This document shows positions 44,866-52,780 of a DNA stretch of 64,000 nucleotides, in pieces. Numbering within the stretch: the first letter of the stretch is position 1; the number at the start of each line of letters is the position of its first letter. The translations under genes were made by a program, and so were the position numbers. Source of the stretch: Actinopolyspora saharensis (GTDB taxonomy: Bacteria; Actinomycetota; Actinomycetes; Mycobacteriales; Pseudonocardiaceae); the NCBI RefSeq assembly GCF_900100925.1, contig NZ_FNKO01000002.1, positions 1,426,001 to 1,490,000 on the forward strand, given 5' to 3'. The notes beneath the pieces are model-generated. The model saw nothing but the letters and a program-made list of their open reading frames with translations, did not search any database and was not told the DNA's origin.

Positions 44866-46259
44866 GCCCCACGGGCAACGCACCGCGCGCAGGCGCTCTC
44901 CCGGGGCGCGTCGTGCGACCGCTGCGCAAGCTGTCCCGGGCCAGCCACCCGGCCAGGATGGTGGTCATCGGCTTCGCGCTCGCGGTGCTGGTCGGGACCG
45001 TGCTGCTGATGCTCCCGATCTCGGCCCAGCACGGCACCACCAACTGGGTGACCGCCCTGTTCACCTCCACCTCGGCGGTGTGCGTGACCGGGCTGGTCGT
45101 GGTCGACACCGCCGGGCACTGGTCCACCTTCGGTGAGCTGGTCATCCTCGGGCTCATCCAGGTGGGCGGGCTCGGCATCATGACCCTGGCCTCGCTGCTG
45201 GGAATGCTCGTGGTCCGCAGGCTCGGGCTGCGGATGCGCCGCAACGCGCAGACCGAGACCAAGAGCCTCGGGCTCGGCGACATCCGCTCGGTGATCGCCG
45301 GGGTCATCGCACTCAGCCTCACCATCGAGCTGGTCATATCCTGCGCGCTCACCGCCCGGTTCGTGCACGGATACGGGCAACCGCTGGGGCACGCCGCCTA
45401 CTTCGGGGTCTTCCACGCCGTCTCCGCGTTCAACAACGCCGGGTTCTCCCTGTACCCGGACAGCCTCCAGCGCTACGCCACCGACCCGCTGGTCTGCCTG
45501 CCGGTGCTGTTCGCGGTGATCATCGGCGGGCTGGGTTTCCCCGTGCTGTTCGAGATCGGCAGGAAGCTGCGCGGGAGGCGGCGGCACTGGACGCTGCACG
45601 CGAAAGTCACCCTCAACACCTACGCGGCGCTGCTGGTCGTAGGCGTGTGCACCTTCCTGGCCTTCGAGTGGAACAACCCGTCCACCCTCGGACCGTTCGG
45701 AACCGGTGGCAAGCTGATGGCCGGGGTCTTCCACGGGATCACCCCGCGAACAGCCGGGTTCACGACGGTCGACGTGGGCGGGATGAACTCGACCACGATG
45801 CTGGTCAACGACGTGCTGATGTTCATCGGCGGCGGCAGCGCGGGCACCTCGGGCGGCATCAAGGTCACCACCTTCGCGCTGCTGGCCTTCGTCATCCTCA
45901 CCGAGGTCCGCGGTGAGTACCAGGTGCACGTGCTGCACCGCAAACTCCCCAGCAACGTGCAGCGGCAGGCGCTGACCGTGGTGCTGGTGGCCGTGGGCAT
46001 GGTCTTCACGGCCACCCTGGCACTGCTGATGCTCACGCCCTTCGGGCTGGACGCCGTGCTGTTCGAATCCGTCTCGGCCTTCGGTACCGTCGGCCTCTCC
46101 ACCGGGATCACGGACCACCTCCCCCAGCCGGGGGAGCTGGTGCTCACAGCCCTGATGTTCACGGGCAGGCTGGGACCGATCACCATGGCCTCGGCGCTCG
46201 CGCTGCGGGAGCGCGGACGCCGCTACGACTTGCCGGAGGAGCGACCGATCGTTGGGTAA
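44862..46259 (+). CDS. TrkH/KtrB-family potassium uptake channel subunit
   Basis: A 465-residue membrane protein with the four-fold M1-P-M2 layout. Selectivity-filter-like loops: TSTSAVCVTGLVVVDTAGHW, HAVSAFNNAGFSLYPDS, HGITPRTAGFTTVDVGGMNS and ESVSAFGTVGLSTGITDHLP, each with the conserved Gly. The loop GGSAGTSGGIKVTTFALL is the gating-loop region. It imports K+ (or Na+-coupled K+) under control of the cytoplasmic RCK subunit encoded next. I chose GTG 44862 because hydrophobic sequence starts soon after. Overlaps the next gene by eight bases. Confidence 0.93.
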   Translation: MSPTGNAPRAGALPGRVVRPLRKLSRASHPARMVVIGFALAVLVGTVLLMLPISAQHGTTNWVTALFTSTSAVCVTGLVVVDTAGHWSTFGELVILGLIQVGGLGIMTLASLLGMLVVRRLGLRMRRNAQTETKSLGLGDIRSVIAGVIALSLTIELVISCALTARFVHGYGQPLGHAAYFGVFHAVSAFNNAGFSLYPDSLQRYATDPLVCLPVLFAVIIGGLGFPVLFEIGRKLRGRRRHWTLHAKVTLNTYAALLVVGVCTFLAFEWNNPSTLGPFGTGGKLMAGVFHGITPRTAGFTTVDVGGMNSTTMLVNDVLMFIGGGSAGTSGGIKVTTFALLAFVILTEVRGEYQVHVLHRKLPSNVQRQALTVVLVAVGMVFTATLALLMLTPFGLDAVLFESVSAFGTVGLSTGITDHLPQPGELVLTALMFTGRLGPITMASALALRERGRRYDLPEERPIVG

Positions 46260-46926
46260 GGACACTCAGAAAGCACGCCCGTCACGCGTGGTCGTGATCG
46301 GACTGGGCCGCTTCGGCGGATCACTCGCCGTGGAGCTGGTGGAACGCGGTTCCGAAGTCCTCGCCCTGGACAACCGGCCGCACCTGGTTCAGCAGTTCTC
46401 CGACGCCGTCACCCACGCGGCCGTGGCCGACACCACCGACCCGGAAGTGCTGCGCCAGCTCGACGTGCCCGACTTCCGGAGGGCGGTCGTGGCCATCGGC
46501 GACGACCTGGAGGCGAGCATCCTGACCACCTCGCTGCTGGCCGACTTCGAGATCCCCCACATCTGGGCGAAAGCGGTCAGTCGCCAGCACGGCCGCATCC
46601 TGGAACGGGTCGGCGCGCACCGCGTGGTGCTTCCCGAGCACGACATGGGCGAGCGAGTCGCCCACCTGGTCACCGGCAGGATGCTCGACTACATCCAGTT
46701 CGAGGACGACTACGCGATCGTCAAGACCAGGGCCCCGGCCGCCGCGGTGGAACGCCCCCTGTCCGAAACCAGGGTGCGCAGCAAGTACGGGGTGACCGTC
46801 GTCGGCATCAAGCGCCTCGGCGAAGGCTTCACCTACGCCACCCAGGAAACCGTGCTGCACCACGGGGACATTCTCATCGTGTCCGGGAGGTCGCGGGACG
46901 TGGAGCGCTTCGCCGACCTGACTTGA
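46252..46926 (+). CDS. TrkA/KtrA-family RCK regulatory subunit
   Basis: A 224-residue single-RCK protein. The Rossmann motif VVVIGLGRFGGSLAVEL with acidic residue in VLALDNRP binds nucleotide (NAD(H) or ATP/ADP), followed by the TrkA-C domain (about 140-224: TRAPAAAVERPLSETRVRSK, VVGIKRLGEGFTYATQETVL, HHGDILIVSGRSRDVERF). It gates the TrkH-type channel encoded just upstream. TTG start at 46252 inside the end of the transporter gene. Short single-RCK length is like KtrA rather than E. coli TrkA. Confidence 0.93.
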   Translation: MGKDTQKARPSRVVVIGLGRFGGSLAVELVERGSEVLALDNRPHLVQQFSDAVTHAAVADTTDPEVLRQLDVPDFRRAVVAIGDDLEASILTTSLLADFEIPHIWAKAVSRQHGRILERVGAHRVVLPEHDMGERVAHLVTGRMLDYIQFEDDYAIVKTRAPAAAVERPLSETRVRSKYGVTVVGIKRLGEGFTYATQETVLHHGDILIVSGRSRDVERFADLT

Positions 46927-46945
46927 GGGGGAGGGTCGGCGGGTC

Positions 46946-47025
46946 CTTTCGCTTGGGTGGTTGCGTGGCGGAACCTCTCGCGGGCTCTCGCTCCGGCGAG
47001 GCCCGACATCGGGTAGCGACCTACT
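46946..47025 (+). repeat. Dispersed structured repeat, truncated copy F
   Basis: Only the left half of a CTCTCG-type head is present: GGCGGAACCTCTCGCGGGCT, GCGAGGCCCGAC, then the loop to GGGTAGCGACCTAC, where it stops. The breakpoint is inside the loop. The CTA of the loop's CCTAC supplies, on the minus strand, the TAG stop codon of the PH-domain gene. Confidence 0.8.
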
Positions 47026-47485
47026 CTGGGGGCAGCTGACGGCGCAGTCGTTCGAGCTGCTCGGCGACCTCGGTCGGCTCCGTGCCCAGGTCGAACCGGC
47101 CGAGCACGAGAAGTCCGCCGAGCACGTCCCCCTCGGGCACGTCCAGCTCGAGCACGGGCGTGTCACGTCCGAGACGTCTCGTCCTGCTGATCCGGAGGGA
47201 AACCCGCTCCCAGGACCAGCTGTGCTGCCCGCCCAGCGTGCGCACCGTGATCCCCGCGGAGTCGGCCCGCAGCCGCGGACGCAGGTAGCTCAGGCAGCCG
47301 GAGGCGCTCGCGACCAGCAGCGCCCCCGCGGCGACGAAAGTCGTGTCCACCGCGTTGCCGGTCAGCAACAGGGTCAGGCCGAGCGCGCAGGCCAGCACCC
47401 AACCGATCCCGATGAGGGCCGGTGAGGTGCTCCAGCGCAGGCCTCCACCGGTTCCCGCGCCTCCCGCTTCGTCAGCCTGCTGCAC
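47021..47485 (-). CDS. PH-domain membrane protein (Rv0010c-like)
   Basis: A 154-residue protein. Two hydrophobic helices (PALIGIGWVLACALGLTLLL and TTFVAAGALLVASASGCLSY) are followed by a bacterial PH-like domain (LRADSAGITVRTLGGQHSWS, WERVSLRI, PVLELDVPEGDVLGGLLVLG). This gene type sits beside crgA in M. tuberculosis (Rv0010c). Its function is unknown, but the location suggests envelope or division work. GTG start at 47485. Its stop codon lies within a truncated repeat copy, so the natural C-terminus may have been altered. Two DnaA-box-like sequences lie just upstream. Confidence 0.82.
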   Translation of the reverse strand: MQQADEAGGAGTGGGLRWSTSPALIGIGWVLACALGLTLLLTGNAVDTTFVAAGALLVASASGCLSYLRPRLRADSAGITVRTLGGQHSWSWERVSLRISRTRRLGRDTPVLELDVPEGDVLGGLLVLGRFDLGTEPTEVAEQLERLRRQLPPE

Positions 47486-47502
47486 GACAGCCCCGCACGG
47501 AG

Positions 47503-47524
47503 TTGTCCACAGGAGTTGTCCACA
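47503..47524. promoter_or_regulatory. Two DnaA-box-like sites
   Basis: TTGTCCACA occurs at 47503-47511 and again at 47516-47524, same orientation, four bases apart. This equals the actinobacterial DnaA box (TTGTCCACA form). The pair lies 18-40 bases upstream of the PH-domain gene start, so DnaA binding there could affect its transcription. The window shows no cluster large enough to be an origin. Confidence 0.6.
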
Positions 47525-47575
47525 TGGGGATAGGTTACATCCGTGTGATTCGCCGGAGCCCGCTTCGCGGCGCGC

Positions 47576-47842
47576 TCACCGCCATTTCATGGTCATCAGC
47601 AGTCCGATGATCATGAAACCGAAGCCGACGGCGAAGTTCCACGGCCCCAGCTCGGCCATGAAGGGGATCTTCGGGCCCGCCAGGTAGTTGACGACCAACC
47701 ACAGCAGGCCCAGCAGCATCATGCCGAGCATCACGCCGACATAGATCGGGTGCGAGGGCCCTGCCGACTTCGCCTTCACCGGTGTTCGGCGGTCGACCGG
47801 CGGGGGTGTGGAGGTCTTCTTGCGGACCTTTGACTTGGGCAT
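47576..47842 (-). CDS. crgA: Cell division protein CrgA
   Basis: An 88-residue protein with a basic cytoplasmic start ([20 protein letters not shown]) and two membrane helices ([20 protein letters not shown] and [18 protein letters not shown]) joined by the conserved loop [17 protein letters not shown]. CrgA helps recruit or stabilise FtsZ, FtsI and FtsQ partners in actinobacteria. Typical size and position, divergent from the sortase gene. The ATG at 47842 is fixed by the conserved MPKSK beginning. Confidence 0.96.
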   Translation of the reverse strand: MPKSKVRKKTSTPPPVDRRTPVKAKSAGPSHPIYVGVMLGMMLLGLLWLVVNYLAGPKIPFMAELGPWNFAVGFGFMIIGLLMTMKWR

Positions 47843-48102
47843 GGTGTCCTCGCCAGGTGGTTCGGCCGATCCCCGCCGCCCTGCGGCCGAGCTCGGCCTC
47901 CTCGACACGTTCCGTGCGCCGCGCGGCGAGGTGACCCGGAAGTCCCCGGAAGGGCCGACCTCGTCCCGCCCGACCGGGTTCGCACCGAATCGCCCCACGG
48001 CGACCCATCTACACTCACACGTTAACGCAATCTCGGGATTTTCCGAACAACCCGTATGCTTCCCGCGAGATCCCTCGAACGAATTCGGGGAGGAGCTGCA
48101 CG

Positions 48103-48939
48103 GTGACAATCCCGCGGGCCGCCCCACAGGCGCCACCACCGGATCCGAGGCCGAACCGTTCGCGTTCCGTGCTGCGCGGACTCGGAGAACTGCTGATCAC
48201 GCTCGGGCTGGTCGTGCTGCTGTTCGTCTTCTACGAGATCCAGGTGACCAGCTGGTTCTCCGCGCGCAAGCAGGAAGCGGCCACCGACGAGCTGCGCCAA
48301 CGCTGGGATCGTCCCTCGGGCGGCGAGCAGCGGCAGCGGCTCGAGCCCATGCCCGGCAACGGCTTCGCCAGGCTCTACGTACCGGAGCTGGGACCGGAGT
48401 TCCCGTTCACCGTGCTGGAGGGGACCGATCGGGAAAGCCTGGCCGCGGGTCCGGGGCACTACGCGGACACCGCCCTGCCGGGGCAGCGGGGCAACTTCGC
48501 CGTGGCGGGCCACCGCTCGGGGCGCATGGCCCCGTTCGCCGAGCTCGACGAGCTGCGGTCCTGCGCTGCGCTGGTGGTCGAGACCAGGGCCGAGTGGTTC
48601 GTCTACCGGGTGCTGCCCATGCGCGGGGAGGCCGCGGGGTGGAACAGCTCGGAGCGGGGGCCGAAGTGCTCGGGGGTGGCTCCGATCGGAGGGCCCTACC
48701 AGGGGGTGCGCGGCAGGACCGTGGTCGAGCCCGCCCGGCGCGAGGTGATCAACCCGGTTCCGGGGCGAGCTCCCGGAACGGTGCCGGAGGAGTGGCGGAG
48801 CAGGCTGATCACGCTGACCACCTGCCACCCCGAGTACTCGGCGGACGAGCGCATGATCGTGCACGGTGTGCTGACCAAGCGCTACCCGAAGGTGGGCGAT
48901 CGGCCCGAGCTGCGTCCTCCCGAGCTCGCGGAGGGGTGA
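48103..48939 (+). CDS. Class E sortase
   Basis: A 278-residue membrane-anchored transpeptidase: Pro-rich cytoplasmic start, membrane helix near 28-46 ([19 protein letters not shown]), then the sortase beta barrel. Catalytic His is in VAGHRSGRM, Cys in [15 protein letters not shown] and Arg in ERMIVHG, all present. Class E sortases attach LAXTG-type surface proteins to peptidoglycan in high-GC actinobacteria. No substrate gene is visible in the window. GTG start. It is followed within 51 bases by a small membrane protein, as in other actinobacteria. Confidence 0.92.
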   Translation: MTIPRAAPQAPPPDPRPNRSRSVLRGLGELLITLGLVVLLFVFYEIQVTSWFSARKQEAATDELRQRWDRPSGGEQRQRLEPMPGNGFARLYVPELGPEFPFTVLEGTDRESLAAGPGHYADTALPGQRGNFAVAGHRSGRMAPFAELDELRSCAALVVETRAEWFVYRVLPMRGEAAGWNSSERGPKCSGVAPIGGPYQGVRGRTVVEPARREVINPVPGRAPGTVPEEWRSRLITLTTCHPEYSADERMIVHGVLTKRYPKVGDRPELRPPELAEG

Positions 48940-48989
48940 GGCCCGTGGGAACGGGTGCGACCAGCAGCGACCGGACGGAGGTGGTGTGA

Positions 48990-49145
48990 GTGTACGCGTG
49001 GATCTGGCGGCACCTGCCCGGGCCGTTGCCGATCAGGGTGCTCCAGGCGCTGGTGCTGATCGCGGCGGTCGTGGCGCTGCTGCTGTTCGTGGTCTTCCCG
49101 TGGGTCGAGCCGCGACTGCCCTTCGGCGACCCCACGCTGGAGTGA
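48990..49145 (+). CDS. 51-residue single-span membrane protein downstream of sortase
   Basis: GTG 48990 with GGAGG eight bases upstream encodes VYAWIWRHLPGPLPIRVLQA, a membrane helix (LVLIAAVVALLLFVVFPWVE) and the end PRLPFGDPTLE. The pattern W-x-x-LPG, one helix, FPW(V/L)EP and PFGD is one I recognise from very short proteins encoded beside class E sortase and trpG in actinobacteria. Function is unknown; a partner of the sortase or a divisome peptide is possible. It is too short to be found by simple length filters. Confidence 0.85.
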   Translation: MYAWIWRHLPGPLPIRVLQALVLIAAVVALLLFVVFPWVEPRLPFGDPTLE

Positions 49146-49159
49146 CCACCACTTCCGGG

Positions 49160-49480
49160 GCGCCGAGCGGCTCACCAGGAATTCCCGACCGGAACTCCCA
49201 ATCGAGGGGTCCACACCAACGCAAGCGCTTTGAGCCCGATCCACCGACACCGCCGCGAGCAAACCGAGTCGACGCAAAACCCGAACAGGAACTCCCAACC
49301 AAGGCGTCACACCAACGCAGACGCTTTGAGCCTGAGCAATCGGCACCGCCGCGGGTTCTCAGTCTCGGGTCTCGCGAGGACAGCCTCGACGTTGTGTAGG
49401 TGCCTACCCGATGTCGAGGATCCCGCAGCGAGACCCCGACTGAGGTTCCGCCACGGAACCACCCCGAGCAACCGGCACCG
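49160..49480 (-). repeat. Dispersed structured repeat, copy G (head + two tails), inverted
   Basis: Head on the minus strand. Stems are CTCAGTC 49358-49364 with GACTGAG 49438-49444, GTCTCGC 49369-49375 with GCGAGAC 49428-49434, and CCTCGAC 49384-49390 with GTCGAGG 49413-49419, around the 22-nt loop 49391-49412. Tails are at about 49253-49350 and 49165-49252. It fills the gap between the 51-residue protein and the rhomboid gene. Its head is nearly the same as copy C, but the middle stem pairs perfectly here. Confidence 0.85.
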
Positions 49481-49486
49481 CCGAAC

Positions 49487-50407
49487 TCAGAGGGAATAGC
49501 ACCTGTACTCACCACGCACCATCCCGCAAACCGTCTGCCCCAGCGCAACGTCCCGCGTGAACATCGCCGCGAGCAGCACCAGCAGCAGCGCCACCAGCGC
49601 TCCGGACTGCCACACGAGGCGCCGGTTCGCCGGTGCGTAGATCAGCGCGGCCGTGGCCGCCGTGCCCAGCACCAGGCCGCCGAGGTGGCCGAGCAGCGAT
49701 ATGCCGGGGATGCTCAGGGTCAGCACCACGTTGAGGCCGATCACCAGCAGGATCGGCCGCATGTTCAGCTTCAGTCGCCACGCCGCGACGGCGATCCCGC
49801 CGAACAGGCCGTACAGCGCGGTGGAGGCGCCCACCACGGGCTGGAGCACCGAGCCGAACAGGAACACGAACATGCTGCCGCCGAGCAGCCCGAGCAGGTA
49901 GACCGCGCTGAAGCGGATGCGGCCGAGCACCATCTCCAGGTCGCGGCCGACGATCCACAGGGCGATCATGTTGACCAGCAGGTGGATCATTCCCTGGTGC
50001 AGGAAACCGGAGGTGACCACGCGCCACCACTCGCCTGCCGCGACCTGTATGGGGACCATCTCCCACCGGAGGAAGAGCTCCGATCCGGAGTTCCCCGCAA
50101 CGGATCCGGCCTGAACGGCGCTGAGCACGAACAGCAGCACGTTCACCGCGATCAGCACCGGAACCACGATCGGTTTGCCGCCGAGCCTGGCTCCGGCGAT
50201 CGTCACCGGTTCGCGGGTGTTGCGCTGCTGCTGGCGGACGCAGTCCACGCAGTGGTAGCCGACGCTGGCCTCGCGCAGGCAGTCCGGGCAGGCCGGACGC
50301 TCGCAACGAGTGCAGCGCAGGCCGGTGGGTCGATCCGGGTGACGGGTGCAGCCGGGCATGGGCTGCGCCCCGTGCTGCTCGTCGGGCTGTTCGGGCGGAA
50401 CGTTCAC
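49487..50407 (-). CDS. Rhomboid-family intramembrane serine protease
   Basis: A 306-residue protein. The first 60 residues form a zinc-binding B-box-like domain (CTRHPDRPTGLRCTRCERPA, CPDCLREASVGYHCVDC), usual in actinobacterial rhomboids. The membrane part has WWRVVTSGFLHQGMIHLLVN (the HxxxN-type helix), catalytic Ser in VVGASTALYGLFGG and His in LLGHLGGLVLG. It cleaves membrane-anchored substrates within the bilayer; the substrate is unknown. I chose GTG 50407, six bases after GTGGGG; GTG 50419 is possible. The C-terminal end lies seven bases from repeat copy G. Confidence 0.92.
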   Translation of the reverse strand: MNVPPEQPDEQHGAQPMPGCTRHPDRPTGLRCTRCERPACPDCLREASVGYHCVDCVRQQQRNTREPVTIAGARLGGKPIVVPVLIAVNVLLFVLSAVQAGSVAGNSGSELFLRWEMVPIQVAAGEWWRVVTSGFLHQGMIHLLVNMIALWIVGRDLEMVLGRIRFSAVYLLGLLGGSMFVFLFGSVLQPVVGASTALYGLFGGIAVAAWRLKLNMRPILLVIGLNVVLTLSIPGISLLGHLGGLVLGTAATAALIYAPANRRLVWQSGALVALLLVLLAAMFTRDVALGQTVCGMVRGEYRCYSL

Positions 50408-50469
50408 GTCAGGCCCCACTACACACGTGGCCCGTCGGCTCGACGCTCACGCGTCTGCTCGAAAAGGGC

Positions 50470-51033
50470 CTAGGCGGATTCACCACGTTCGATGGTGACC
50501 TTCTCGATGACGATGTCGTTGACCGGGCGGTCGCCCTGGCCGGTCGCGGTGTGCGCGATCGCGTCGACCACGTCACGCGACTCCTGGTCGGCCACCTCGC
50601 CGAAGATGGTGTGCTTGTAGTTCAACCACGTCGTCGGCGCCACCGAGATGAAGAACTGCGACCCGTTGGTGTTCGGCCCCGCATTGGCCATGGCCAGCAG
50701 GTACGGACGGTTGAACTGCAGCTCCGGGTGGAACTCGTCGGCGAACTCGTAGCCGGGACCGCCACGACCCGTGCCGGTCGGGTCACCGGTCTGGATCATG
50801 AACCCGTCGATGACCCGGTGGAAGATCACACCGTCGTAGAAAGGACCGGACCGTTCTCCCCGGGCGTTCGGCTCGGTGTACTCCGCGGTTCCCTCGGCGA
50901 GCTCCACGAAATTGGTCACCGTCTTGGGAGCCTGGTTCGGGAAGAGGACCACCCTGATCGCACCCTGCGTCGTGTGCAAGGTCGCGGTGACCGACTTCCC
51001 CACAAGCGATCCATTGTCTTCTGCCACCGTCAC
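50470..51033 (-). CDS. ppiA: Peptidyl-prolyl cis-trans isomerase, cyclophilin type
   Basis: A 187-residue cyclophilin. FYDGVIFHRVIDGFMIQTGD with the catalytic Arg, GTGRGGPGYEFADEF, LAMANAGPNTNGSQFFIS and WLNYKHTIFGEV are the family core. It speeds proline isomerisation in protein folding in the cytoplasm. GTG start; no signal peptide. Same relative place as M. tuberculosis Rv0009, and divergent from the cwsA-like gene exactly as there. Confidence 0.95.
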   Translation of the reverse strand: MTVAEDNGSLVGKSVTATLHTTQGAIRVVLFPNQAPKTVTNFVELAEGTAEYTEPNARGERSGPFYDGVIFHRVIDGFMIQTGDPTGTGRGGPGYEFADEFHPELQFNRPYLLAMANAGPNTNGSQFFISVAPTTWLNYKHTIFGEVADQESRDVVDAIAHTATGQGDRPVNDIVIEKVTIERGESA

Positions 51034-51238
51034 ATTGTCCCATCGCCGAGCACACCCGCCGCCGCAGGGTTGCAGTATGGGGTTTGATCGTCATCGACAT
51101 CGCGGTACCCGGGATGGAGACGCCACGAGTTTCCGCGCCCCGACGTCCGTCGATCGCCGCGGTCGCCGTGGCGGGACGAACGATCAGGTGCCACCGGACC
51201 ACGGGCTCGTGAGGAGCCCACCACTAGGAGGCGAGAGC

Positions 51239-51799
51239 ATGGACGAGGTCAAGGCGATGTCCCGCGCGGGGGAGAACGTGGGCAGGGCCATGGGCACCGG
51301 AGTCCGCACCGCCCGGACGGGCGCGGCCAGGGCGAGCCGCGTCGGTTCGGACGTGACCAGGCAGGCGGTGGCACTGGCCGAGCAGGAACTGGCCGAGCGC
51401 GGAATCTCCACCGACGACCTGCAGGAGCGGATCGCCCAGCGCGCCACCGGAATGTCGCGCAAGGAGCTGGCCAAGCGCGGCAAGAAGGCCCGCAAGGAGT
51501 GGGACAAGCGCACCGCGAAGCAGCGCAAGCAGCTCGCCAAGGGCGCGAAGGTCGCGCGCAAGGAGTTGGCCGGTCGCATCGACCCGGCCAAGCCCAAGCG
51601 GCGCAAGTGGCCCTGGATCGTGCTGCTGCTGGCCGGGCTCGCCGGCGCCGCGGCGGCAGTGCTGTCGCGCAGGCCGGAGGAGCTCCCGATCGACGACGGC
51701 GGCCAGTTCAAACCGAGCGGGACGGACGAGCAGCCCTCCTCCACCGAGAACGGGCAGGTTTCCGGTGTCCGGTCCCAGCAGAGCTCGGAGAACCGCTGA
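51239..51799 (+). CDS. cwsA: CwsA-like cell-wall synthesis protein
   Basis: A 186-residue protein. A long charged helix-rich N-terminal region (residues 1-118, with VALAEQELAERGISTDDLQE and Lys/Arg-rich turns), one membrane helix (WPWIVLLLAGLAGAAAAVLS, about 122-141) and a short polar exterior tail. Sequence similarity to mycobacterial CwsA is low, but architecture and location (divergent from ppiA, between ppiA and tRNA-Ala) agree with Rv0008c, which interacts with CrgA and Wag31. AGGAGG lies seven bases before the ATG. The symbol rests mainly on synteny. Confidence 0.7.
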   Translation: MDEVKAMSRAGENVGRAMGTGVRTARTGAARASRVGSDVTRQAVALAEQELAERGISTDDLQERIAQRATGMSRKELAKRGKKARKEWDKRTAKQRKQLAKGAKVARKELAGRIDPAKPKRRKWPWIVLLLAGLAGAAAAVLSRRPEELPIDDGGQFKPSGTDEQPSSTENGQVSGVRSQQSSENR

Positions 51800-52510
51800 G
51801 CAAGTTCTCCGTCCTCCTGACGTGAGGACTCGGCCGGGGGAACTTCCCGCGCTCCGGTGAGCGCGTGTTCCGAACTCGCCCCGGCCATCTTTCCAGGAGG
51901 CACGCGGGCGGGCCGATGAGCTCTCCGCCCGCCCGCGTGCCGGCCCCGGCCCCGCGGGGCACGCGAGGCGCGCCTCGTCTCGCTCGTCTTCCCCTCGCGT
52001 GTCGAGCCCCGCACCACCTCCGGTGCGAACTTCCTGCGGGCCTCCACGCCGCCCCCCGGCGAGCAGTCGACCGGCGAGCACTCGACCGGCGGGCAGCCGA
52101 CCAGCGGGCAGTCGAACAACGGGCGCTCGCCCGTCCTTCCTTTGGGTTCGAAACTTCCTCCACGAAAGAAACCAACTCTTTTCGTGAAACCGCGTCATGC
52201 CCGAGCAACCCGCCCGTCCCGTCCACAGCGGGTGACTCCGGGGGGATCACCCGCCCCGGATGTCGCATTCGGGGCCCGGCTCGCCGGCTCGTGGGAGGGC
52301 GAGCGGGGCGGGCGGGGGAGGAGTCCGTGAACGGGGAGACGGACTCCTCCCCACGTCCCACGGCCGAGGGAACGCGAAGGGGAACCGCCGAGGGAGCACC
52401 GACCACCCGAGCGATTTCGGCGCACACGCCGAGACCACCTGCCCGGGACCGGCCGGTCAGCGGGCCAGAATCGACGGTGTCGAGGTTTTCGACCGATTTG
52501 GGAGGAGAAG
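51800..52510. other. Gene-free stretch with tandem repeat and hairpin
   Basis: 711 bases with no credible gene. It contains a fivefold 15-base tandem repeat (52057-52131) and a 14-bp hairpin at 52315-52352, GGGGAGGAGTCCGT with ACGGACTCCTCCCC around ten bases. An AT-richer patch lies near 52140-52190. Confidence 0.55.
52057..52131. repeat. 15-base tandem repeat, five units
   Basis: Units CGGCGAGCAGTCGAC, CGGCGAGCACTCGAC, CGGCGGGCAGCCGAC, CAGCGGGCAGTCGAA and CAACGGGCGCTCGCC follow without gaps, each diverging a little more. The period is a multiple of three, but no flanking frame looks coding. Confidence 0.75.
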
Positions 52511-52780
52511 ATGAGCAACAACGCCACGGACGAGACGAACAACCCGATCTTCGCCGAACTCACCCGCGAGCTGGCGGACCCGACCGAGTCCGATCTGCGC
52601 GTGTCTTCCCCACCGGAATTCGCCGAGCTGCTCGTCAACGACGCGCTCAGCGGTAGGCACCGCGACAACGAGGACGAGGTCACCCCGCTGTCCCCGGTCC
52701 CGGACGAACCCGCCGAGGGAACCGATCAGGACTCCGGAAGCGGTTCGGGACGGCACGCGCAACCGGGCACGGACCAGTAG
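52511..52780 (+). CDS. Small acidic uncharacterised protein
   Basis: An 89-residue, strongly acidic protein (MSNNATDETNNPIFAELTRE, LADPTESDLRVSSPPEFAEL, LVNDALSGRHRDNEDEVTPL, then Pro/Glu/Gly/Ser). GGAGG lies five bases before the ATG, and codon use fits a real gene. No motif or membrane span is recognised; the C-terminal half is probably disordered. It stands alone between long gene-free stretches. Confidence 0.6.
   Translation: MSNNATDETNNPIFAELTRELADPTESDLRVSSPPEFAELLVNDALSGRHRDNEDEVTPLSPVPDEPAEGTDQDSGSGSGRHAQPGTDQ

Noticed and set aside
47503..47524. Replication origin at the DnaA boxes
   Set aside because: Only two boxes and no AT-rich unwinding region or dnaA/dnaN neighbour in the window.
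51184..52119. Minus-strand open frame across the cwsA-like gene and the tandem repeat
   Set aside because: Cys/Pro/Arg-rich translation without coding bias; the plus-strand gene has an ideal ribosome site and a clean membrane helix.
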